From: Triplophysa rosa
Lineage: Eukaryota > Chordata > Actinopteri > Cypriniformes > Nemacheilidae
Assembly: GCF_024868665.1 (NCBI RefSeq)
Contig: NC_079899.1
Coordinates: 26,368,186-26,432,185, forward strand
DNA: 64,000 nt
Direction of reading: 5' to 3'
This document shows, piece after piece, positions 27,601-39,000 of the stretch (within the stretch, counting starts at the first letter, position 1; each line of letters begins with the position of its first letter). The translations under genes were made by a program, and so were the position numbers. The notes beneath the pieces were generated by a model. The model saw only the letters and a list, made by a program, of their open reading frames with translations, was not told the DNA's origin and searched no databases.

Positions 27601-30600
27601 ATCTTAATAGTGTGTTAATACAGTCACGTTAGAGATATTATCGCGTGCTTCTAGTTTTGTGTTGATTCAGAGATGAGTTTTACACAGCCAGTAGATGGAG
27701 AGGATGCGTAAACAACATCACTCTCTAAATTCTGCAGTTACTCTGTGTTCACCTCCTGGAGCGCAGCATGCTTACTGGAGATAAATCCCTAATGAGACAC
27801 AAACTCTCCACCATCTGTCAACGCCTAGATAGATTAACCGTGTTTAGTTTAGAGCAAGGTTGTTTTAGTTGACTAAAATTAAAACCGAAAACCTTTTTGT
27901 TTGTTAAAATCATATAAAATATTATTGGGAAAATTTCAACTAAGAAATAAACTTGTAGAAATAAACTGAAGTAAGTTTGAAGCACTAAAATTATAATAAT
28001 AATCTAAAACGAAAATCAAACTAAAGTGATCTCATAGAGCAACATAAAAGTAAACAAAGAATAAAATGACAAAATTGCTAAAAAATGTACTTACATTTGA
28101 AACATGACAAATTCAAAATAAAACATAAAAACGATCAATCTAAAGATAAAAGATCATTTAAAATATTAATAAAAAACTAAAAACAAAACTATAATAACTC
28201 TTGTTTAGAGTTGTTAACACAGAAATCCTGAACACAGCATGAATTCATAAGTTCTACCTGTGAAAGTGGCCCGAAAGTGGCCTGACTTTTGTGTGATCAT
28301 GAAAAAATAGAGTCCTAAAAACTGCAACTGGACATCAATTAGGGCCACATTTAAATATAATGTAATGTAATGTAAATACCGTATATCGAATTTAAATATT
28401 GACAACAATTTAGAAGATTAAAGGGGTCACAGGACATGGCTAAAAGGAATATTATGGTTTGTTTTAGATGTGATGTAATGTGTAAACAGGATTTAAGGTT
28501 GATAAACGCTGTATTTTCCACACACCGTGCATGTTTGTATCTCCTCTTTGCTCCGCCTCTCTGAAACGAGCAGATGTTTAACAAAGCTCATCGAGGTGTG
28601 CTGTGATTGGCCAGTTCACCAGTGTGTAGTGATTGGTGGAATACTGTAAGCGTGTGAGGGAAATGTAACGCCTCTGACCATATTCGGAACATCAATTTTA
28701 CGTGACTAATTATTATAATGTATAACACACCAAGGACACAGAAAAACACATATTCGTGCCATATGACCCCTTTAAGAACTAAATGATTATCATAATTTTT
28801 TCTATATTTTTAGACATGTACAATCAGTCAAAGCTTGCTAGTTAAAAGTTTGTGAGGCAGAATTTAAACTAATATTAATTTCAGTTTTTCAAAACGTTCA
28901 CCTCACCAGATAGTATTTGTTAAAATACTGCAGATACAGAAGAATAAAAAGGAACACTAAAACTTGAGAAAAACTTTGCTTTTCGCCCATGTGATATTCT
29001 GAACAAAGAAAATGTTGATTTTATTAACCCTTCAAACAATCACAGGAACGTGCGTTTTTCCATACTCCAGTGAATGTCAAAAGTTAACTACACATCACCA
29101 TTTCCATAAAACATGGTATAACCGCGGTGCTGATTCCTCAGTGTACTCACAGATGTCCGTCTCTTCTTTCTCAAGCCAGAAGATCAATGATATGTCGATA
29201 CATCGTGTGCTCTATCTGCGATGAATGTGGTGATGACTGTTACCTGATGGAGCGCTCCGATGATCTTACGCGTCTCCTGGTAGACGACCTCTGACCTCCA
29301 GTGAGGGTTGAGACGTCTCAGGTGTTCGGCCACTCGGTTGTGTTCTCTCACCCAGAGCGTGTGAAGGGCAGACAGGGGCAGAATCTCATTGACTCTGGTG
29401 TCTCCAGCCACGAAACATTCCACCCGGTCACCCTCGGCTGACCCGGGCTGCTGGAAGCATGAGGACGGACCGCCGGTGACAGACGGAAGGTACGCTCGAC
29501 CGCGATCGGTGTATTTTCTGTTGACAGCCAGCAAGCCTTCGGTACTGGAGAGATTTCTCAGGGTTTTCTCCAGCGGCTCTGAATGACCGTAGACGGTGGA
29601 CGCGTCTATGAAGGAAGAGACTGAATTCATTTGTTGACGCTGAAGTGTGTGTCGTGAGTCGAGCTGATGAACGTCTGGGCAGGCGGGTGAAGAACGGGAA
29701 AATGGAAGACAGTTTTTACTGCCAGACAGTCTGTCATTCCTGGAAATCTACAGGAAGAGAGAAAGAGATTACTGTACTTTCTCTTTCCCCATGCAAGAAA
29801 TCCTCTGAAACTTGACATTTTCATGTGTTGTATTCGTTGGTATCACAACTACACAACACATCCTGTATTAAACCTTTCATTGATGAAACATGACGGCCGT
29901 CCACATGAATTTGTGAAGCACAGATGAGTTTCATGCTTCAAGTTAATGGATTTATACCAGAAAACATCTTTGTTGATGCAGACGTCTTTCTGATTTGATA
30001 ACATTACAACAACATTGACATTTAGCCAAACCTCGTTCAATTCAGGAGATTAAGATGACATTTAGGGAACAACAATCATGTGAAAGCACTGCGTTTACTG
30101 AGAAATTAGATTTGTGTTGTTCACGCTTCAACACTACAACACTGGATGTGACTTCTTAAAAAGATAACATTGCCATTTTAAATACAGTATATGCACTTTA
30201 GTCCAAGTAAATCTAAACCCACACCGTAAAAAAAGAGTTGAGTCAAATTAAAAGAATTAAACAACCACAAGCACGTTTTTGAGTTATCTCAACGAGCCGA
30301 GACTGAAGTTCACCCAACTTGAAAAATTGTGTTTAAGTCATCAGTTGTCACAACATAGTCCAAACAAAATATTTTTCAGCATAAAAGGATCATATAGATT
30401 GGTTATTTATAAATAAACAGATGTCTTTGTCTTTTACTACAATTGGACATGTTTTCTGCCTCAAACAGACTAAAACTTTGATCAAATAACTGTTTGCGTT
30501 GAGTACATTTACACCGGTCGTGGCGTTGTGTCGTGCACCTCAACACTGAACCCACTAATCTCAACCACGATAACAATCAAAAACCATCATTCATTAAAAA

Positions 30601-33045
30601 AACTCTAAACACAATAACTAACAGTAACAACGATGTTAAAGCATGAATTAAGCCAGCAAGAACTACAACACTCATCTTTAAAAGAAAAACAAATAAGAAA
30701 CACAGGATTGAACGTGCTGCAATGCATCTTGGGAACTTTCAAACTCTTGCAGTGTTGTTTGCTCAGAATACTCTGTTTTGTAAGTTGGCCAAAATCTTGT
30801 CCAAAACCTTAAGAATCTAAGTCCAGTCAACAAAATAATCTTAGTCAGAAACATGTTTAGGCTAATTGTGTTTAGTAGATGCAAAACAATCATTTGGCTC
30901 CTTTAACTTAAAATTCTATGTTCAAGTTACTTATTTATCTTCGTAGGGAGAACATTTTGCAAGTTGGATTTTTTTACAGACAACAAGCATAAAATAAAAT
31001 ATTTCCCCCTTAAAAAAAATCACAGATGTGATCTCTTTAAAATCTTTTTGATTTGAAAATTTTTTGAATTGAAATGAGTCATAAATGTCACAAATGTGTC
31101 TGTCATCTATAGAGTTTGAGAAGAGATGTGTCAAACCGAGCTCAGACTGCAATCAGAAGTCAATATTATTAAAGATCTCAATATCAACTCAAACATTTCT
31201 CATCAAATCCAGATGATTTCACCTCTACAATCGACATTCGTACACCTCCAGACTCTTCACGTGTCTCAAGAATGACACTCATTTGATTCTCGTTTTTATG
31301 AGCAATTTTTGAAGAGACTCATTTGAAACTTCATCAAATCTTCTGAGCTATGAAAGAGCTGAAGATGAAAGTGTTGTGATGTCGTGGTGAGTTTGTGTAA
31401 ATTCAGTTTCATGTTCCTTTCACACGTCCTGCTGGATTTTAAATCTCACACAACGTTCATTCAGTGTTTTACTGTAAGTGCATGTGGATGTTCAGCAGAG
31501 CTCAAGCTGACACTTGAATGGCCCTCTTGCAAAAGGCGTTCTTGTCGTCTTTAAGATTTAAAAGTCCTCGTCTCGTCCCCCCCGCTGTGTTTTCTGCATT
31601 CAGGCGGAGATTTCTGGAAGTGAGAGCACATGCAATCGCGGCAGACTCGGAAATAAAGGACGATTCTCAGTGTGAAATTACAGATGACTTTCTATCTTCT
31701 TAACTGGTCTGCGTTTTCACTGTGCTGTGCCGCGAGCAGATTTTATTGACTTAATATAGCTTCTGATCTCACACGACTACAGGCCAACATGCTGAACGCA
31801 TGAGTTTTGTGTTCTCCAGATGTTAAAAACATCAGACTGAATTAAAGGCATACTTCACCCAAAAATGACAATTCTGTCCTCATTTCCTCGCCTTCGAGTT
31901 GTTCCAAATGTGTATAAATGTCTTTGTTCTGATGAACACGGAGAAAGATATTTGGAGGAATGCGTATAACCAGACAGATCTCAACACCCATTGACTCCCA
32001 TAAAAAATACAATAGCAGTCAAAGGTGCCCCAGAACTGTTTGCTGTCCTACATTCTTCCAAATATCTTCCTCTGTCTTCATCAGAACAAAGACATTTATA
32101 CACATTTGGAACAACTCGAAGGCGAGGAAATGAGGACAGAATTGTCATTTTTGGGTGAAGTGTTTAACTTGAATACACATATAACGTGCTTTTTTATTTT
32201 GGGGGTCAAATTCATATTCGGTTTATTAACAGACCCTCTATAATAAATATCTGTGATTAGATAAAGATCTCATAAGTCTGCTTTCTAGAGATCTCATTAA
32301 TGTCTCAGACTATGCTCATATTGACCAGTCCGGTTTTTCAAATGGGATTTTCCCCCCCAAATTCTATAAAGAACAACTAATCTGATCTCTACTGTAAATT
32401 CTTTCCAATTAACTGCAAGTCAAAATCTCAGACTGACAGAGTCGACGTCCAATCAGATCCCGACTATTTAAGTCAAGTCCCGCCCAGCATTGTTTTTTCT
32501 TATTGACTGTTTCATTTGGAAATGCATGAGTGAAGTTCAGGAGGTTTATGTTGACTTTTATTTATGTAGTCTTTGAATGAGTACTAACTTTTCCTTCAGA
32601 CCGAGTTGAAAGATGAATCATAAATCCTTTAGTTTGTCATTTACAGGCCGATGCCGAGAGCAGCGAGCGTCTGGTGAATATTAGTATGCAGTATACAGTG
32701 TGCGCTGGGTCTCGGGGTGGACGCTGTTTTGTATATTTTATTCTGAACGTCTCCTCTTTGCCCCGGGCTGGGGACAGTGAGATTAGTCATAAACTCAATC
32801 ATATTCTTCCTCCTGGTATTTTTATGAGCAAATGCTTCCCTGACGGATTCACCGACAAACACTGGCCTCTGTTTTCAGCAGCGTTTGTGCTTTGTCAGAG
32901 ATAAAGAAGTCATATTCATTTCAATTACAAAGTCAGACACATTCACAGGTTCATATTCTCTGTTCCGAACCAACAGCTCTGAACCGTCCTCTGAGTCAGA
33001 TCTATTCAAACCACTGACTCCACATCACACACACACACACACACA

Positions 33046-33077
<32 letters not shown>

Positions 33078-36000
33078 CACACACGGAGAGAGACAAGAAC
33101 TTTAAACCATTTAAACCAAAACCACTTCTGTCAAAAATCACAACCTGCTTCATGACGCTGAATGTCAAAGCAAGAGAAGACGCTGTAACGAAATCTCCTG
33201 GACTCAAGAAAAAAACACTGACAGTCGTCTAGATGATGCGACACAAAAGAAATCACAGATAAACCCTCCCGCAGAAACAAATCACTAATGAGATCTCTTT
33301 CATTTCTCAATTATTTCTCCTAGAGACATCTAAATGGAGAGAAAATGGAAGCGTTTGTCTCATGTGCGTCTCAGATATTTCTCTTGAGAAAACGAGTCAG
33401 AAATGTGTCCTGAGAGTTTGAGAAGAGACGTCAACGATGTGTCAAACTGAGCTCAGATTCGTCTCGTCTGCAATCAAAAGTCAATATGACTGAAGATCTC
33501 AATATCAACTCAAACATGTCTCATCACATTGACTCAAATCCAGATGATTTCACCTCTACAATCTACATTCATTTCTGTGTACTCTTCATGTGTTTACACA
33601 ATCACACTCTCATTTGATTCTTGTGTTTTTTCTAATGAGAGAAACATCTAAGACTAAAGCCTGTGGCATACTTCTTCTTTTTTTTACGTGTATGCCGAAC
33701 GCACAACCTTGCAAAGTATACCGCTTTTGACTCGTACGCGTACACACGGCTTTTGGCGCATGCGCATTACGACATACTGCAATACCTCTCCGGGCCTACA
33801 GGGGTCAGGTTTTCTTCTCCTACCTTGAATGGATGCTGCCAGGACACGGGTGCCACCTGGTGGTTACTGCAAGAAATGGAATGTGCGACCTGTGCGTAGG
33901 GAGGTAACAAAATTCCGGCGGTGCACGTACAGTACACGCCTAATATTCTGATGACGAAATTTACGTCACGGCCACTGTACGCGTAAAAAGGGAACTATAC
34001 TTCGGGCTTAAGTTGATACTTAAATAAAACACAACAGAGAACTCCATCAAATCTCCTGAGCTATAAAAGAGAACCATCCGAGTTCCACTTGACGCAGACA
34101 TTACGTCTTTAACACATTGAGTTTCTAGATGTTAATGGTCACCTGTATGGGGAAACAGGGATTGTGGTTTCTGCAGGTGTGTAGACAGTTGAGTCCTTGT
34201 GAAAATGCTGTTTGTGGTGTGAAGGAGATGTCGTGGTCGATGTACTGACCCCAGTCCACCAGCATCTGTGAATATTCATGATCCTTCAGGACCGGAGCGC
34301 TGGAGCTGTGCATCACTTTCACACTGACGTCACGAACCTTCAGACACAGACGTGTGATGAATGCACCGAATCACACTGAAAATATCACTCTAGTGAGACG
34401 TTTAAACCATTGCGACGCTTAAGGCAAAATGCTAAACGTGTGTAAAACCACCAGCTACTCTGTTGAGATAGAGCTAGAGAAGATACTGACGCTCAATTAT
34501 TTACACTATTATTATCATGTGTGTAGTTTTAACACAATTTCAATACTCACAGTTATTATTGTCAGTAGGGAAACAGAATGATCTGATGTCTTGATGTCGT
34601 GCGTTTATGAGCAGTCGGGGTAATCTGATTAAACCCCTCCGGCAGTGTTTGTTCACCTGCTAAAATGTCATTAAAAGAATCCAACAATTTAACTTTAATG
34701 CACCTAAATTAGATTGAAGTGTTTTCTGCGAACACGTGAGAATGCGAGACGAGACAGTGTGAACGGTTTTATTGCAGTTCTTGTATTAAAACCTTTTCCC
34801 CTACATTGATTCCATATTTATCATCAACTTTAAACAATTTCACATGGAAAAAATACTGTAGCATACTTGAGTAAAATGTAGTAAATTGTGGTGTACTGTG
34901 ATATTCTATACTATAGTGAAATGACCATCTGTACAAAACATGATTTCGTTTTTTACTATAGTAAATACACTACAAGTACAAGTACACTACAGTAATTTTT
35001 TTCATGTGTGATGATGTTTATTTGAATTGTAATTTGTAGGCGTTTCTGTTATGACTGTTGTGATACTGAAGATGTTACCAGTGGAAGTTGGAAGCCGTTG
35101 TATTGTCGTCCGGTGTTCCAGCCTTTAGGTTGTGTTGCATCATCCTCATACTCAGCCGGAAGCCATCGGGTCAGAGCTGTGTTGGCAGCTCCCCAGAGAG
35201 GATTCTGTCTGAACAACACAGTAGGAATTCATCTTGAGCCGGTAGTCATCTCATTTTTTTCTTCAAGACCGGTCATAACTTCTTTAAACCAGTTACATAA
35301 AAAGGTCTAACTGAAATGTGAAAAGTAAGACTGATTAGTTCTAACTAATTGCTAGTCAGTGAGACTAGTTGTTAAGATGCAGTCTTAACTTAGCGGCTAA
35401 GTTAACTCAACTGGGCCCTGATCACAAACATCACACTTTTACAGCAATACCAGAGAAAACTGCAACAACGTTTACAGTGAGACATGCATACAGCGAAATC
35501 TGTCAACCACTAGATTCATTGGCTCGCATTCACCTCTATTTCTGTCTAAATCTGCTTACATTTGACAAGTTGACAGCAAACACTGGTTTTCCTTTATAAA
35601 CAGATTCAAGAGTACCAGATGTATCAGTCGAGGCACGGCAAGCATTTCAGCTTCAACAAACACAATCCCTGATTCTCAGAGAAACGAAATACTAGCATCC
35701 AGATCAGCAAAGTGCCTGAGATAAAACTGAACAAAGCCGACAAATCAAATTAAATAGTATAATCAGATACTAACTCAATCAAAACGTCGGTATGTGAACA
35801 ACACAGAGGACGTTTTAGGCTTCATTGAAAACGTTTAAGTCCAGGGGCATCATTTATAAAATGCAGCATACAAACCATCCTAAATTTGATCTTACGATCA
35901 TTCCTAAAAGTGCGTACATGTGATTCACAGTAAGTAATGAGTTACTGTAATTTAATTAAATTACAGTTACTTCTGATGTAATTGAGCTAAATACTGTGTA

Positions 36001-39000
36001 TCAGATTCAATAGTGGAAACGACATCCAAATTAGAAGTCTAACTTTGCTTTAATGTGTCCCTCTCAAATATGTAATACTTTGGTCAGTTAATAAGAATAA
36101 TTTCTGTAGTTATTTATGATTTATTTGAATGAATTAATAGAGCCGTTTCATGTCTATCCTTGAATCACTTAACTTATCAAGGTTGATGTAGGATATAGTA
36201 AGTCATCAGTAATAAGTAACTAAATACTTTTTGCAGAGAGTCATTTGTACAGTAATCTAATTACACTATTGAATATGTCATTAGTAACTAGTAATGAATT
36301 ACTTTTTCAGAGTAATCTATGATTTCTGAAACAGTTTCAGATCTGCTCATCGTAAACAATTTCTAATTAATGTCATGAACATATAAAAGCTCACTTGTCA
36401 AGGTCCAAAAGCTTTACGAGGCTTAAATATCCGAAAAACCTGCAGCACTCAGACGAGGAAATGTGCGTACGTCTGCTCAGACCCTGACGTGGTGCTAAGC
36501 ACTTTTCCGTTTTTATAAACATGAACGTTGTCGTGGATTTTTGCGTACACACACTCTACCATCAAATTTATAAATGAGGCCCCAGATGTAAAGAAGTACC
36601 CTTAAGAATCAAAATCATCTTTCACAGCCCATCACCTGCACTGACGAGGAGATTCTCACAGACCGTATAAACACAGATCAAGATGCATTGTGGGTAAAAA
36701 CATGAGGATGCTCTTTGTCTGTGTGACTGCTGGGGTTTCTGTCAGGACCACTGTCATCAAATATTTAAATAATAGCAATATTTAAGCAATACATGCCCCC
36801 CCCTCCCCACCTGGAGAACCAGAACAGTTCATGATGCGTAACAGGATTAAATGAAAATGACCCGACAGATACAGGCAGATATGGTGGAGATGGGGATGGA
36901 GGTGGGTTGTGAGTGCAGCACGATTAGAGAAAGGCATCAGGACGCAGTCTAGCGTGTGTTGCGTGGCTATTGGGTAACGTTGATTAGCTGCACCTCGCTG
37001 ATGTAAGCTTGACTCACGCGACCTGCCAGAACTGACGCTTCACGCTTGATGTTGTGGGTGGTTGTCTGGACGTTACTGTATGGTAACTGGGATGTTCTGG
37101 AATCAAGGTAGGACTGATCGCAATAACTTTAAAAAATATAAAGTGGACGGGCTTTCCTGGAGCTCAGTGGTTAGCGTCATGAGTTCCATCTCAGGGGTTG
37201 CACATGAAACACATGTACTGTATATAATTCAATGCAAGTCACTTTGGATGAAAGTATCTGCCAAATGCATAAATGTAAATGGAGTACACCGGTTACACAT
37301 CACGACCCTGCTGTCATTTAAGATTTTACATTTAATTAAAGATATATTTAATCAGATCGAAAGATGTTAACATCTTGTTTATTGCATTGAAAGTACTGAA
37401 AGACATCATACATTTCTCCTAAATATCAAACTTTTGCTTAAAATCTTGCAAGCTGAGCTGGAAAACTACATTTAAATCAACCAATGTTCCACACAAAAAT
37501 ACATGTAGCAAAATAAAAACGTGATTTTATTCCTTTTGAAATAATATTGTCCAAATTCTCCACGGTTTGATTTGAGAAAGCACAGTGTTTGCAGTGATGC
37601 CATGAGATGGGCAGACATGAATATTTCAAGTGTATCTCTGTGGCACAAAGACTTTATTCTCATAATGTTTGGTGATATTTTCATCTGGCCTCCATCTGGT
37701 TTCGATTGTGCCTCAGGTCATCTCATCACATCAGCTGTAACCTCTTCACAAAAGGCCACACCGCGCTTGACTCTGAGTTTTGTGTTTTCAGTCGGTGAGC
37801 TCGGTTCAGCTCTGCATTCTGGATAAATGATTAAGATGACACACCTGTTATTACACACTCCTGAGATACTGCGGTACTTTCTGTCCTCCGTGCAGGTGAT
37901 GGGCTGAGAAACACCAACACATCCAGACAGGTTAACCATCCGCTTCACTTCTTCCACGGAGAAGAGATCTTGAGAGGGAGTTTACAAATGCAACTCAGAC
38001 ATAGAAGAGTAAACACTCCGCTGAGGATTCATATCAACTCTTCTGCATAACATCAGATGTGACATTTATACCCGCTGAACACAAACACAAACACACACAC
38101 ACGCACACGCACACACACGCACACACACACGCACGCACGCACGCACGCACGCACACACACGCACGCACGCACGCACGCACACACACACGCACGCGCACGC
38201 ACGCACGCACACACACGCACACACGCACAGGCTTTGGTTGACTATCTCCGTGGGGACAGTCCATAGGCGTAATGTTTTTATACTGTACAAACTGTATATT
38301 CTATCCCCTATCCCTAACCCAACCCCTAAACCTAAAGATCATAGAACACTTTTTGCATTTTTAGATTTGTAAAAAATATTGTTCTGTACAATTTATTAGC
38401 TTGTTTGCCCATGAGGACCTCAATTTTGGTCCCCACGGTGACACGAGTCCCCATGTGTTGGTGTGTATTCAGGTTTAGGTCCCCACCGGGATATACAGAC
38501 ATGAACGCACACACACACACACACACACACGCGCGCGCACGCACGCACACACGCACACACACACGCACGCACGCACACACACACACACACATGCACACAT
38601 TTGCTGTATGTAAGTTTTCTCTAATTTTTTTACAGATTTTCCACGTAAAATGTAAAAAACAAAAATGTTTAATGTATTTATGAAATACGGTCAAAAAACA
38701 TAAAATTACAGATAAAGACCGCAAATGTACAAGAAAACGGGGAAATGTAATTTTACAGAGAAAACTATTATTTTACAGTTTATTTCTGGCTCCTCAGCTG
38801 GAGTTTTTTAACAAGATTTCTTTTTTTTTTAAGTTTATTATTGAAATACGGTCAAAAACTGTAAAATTTCAGAAAAAGGCAACAAATTTAGAAGAAAAAT
38901 GAGGAAAACAATTGAGTATATATCCATATCCTTTAAATATTTTACGGTATTGCTGTTTCTCCATTTTACAGAAAATTTTCGGGGTTTTTTTACGGAATGT

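Larger units (their letters stand above)
25742..37165. repeat. 11.4-kb tandem duplication, copy B
   Basis: Second copy of the block. The A/B junction reads gagctca/tgaaac: the left side is the truncated SINE head and the right side is the interrupted foldback arm, sharing one base. The flanks outside the block (full foldback at 13792-14409, full SINE at 37149-37283) show the parent sequence order. Confidence 0.97.
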
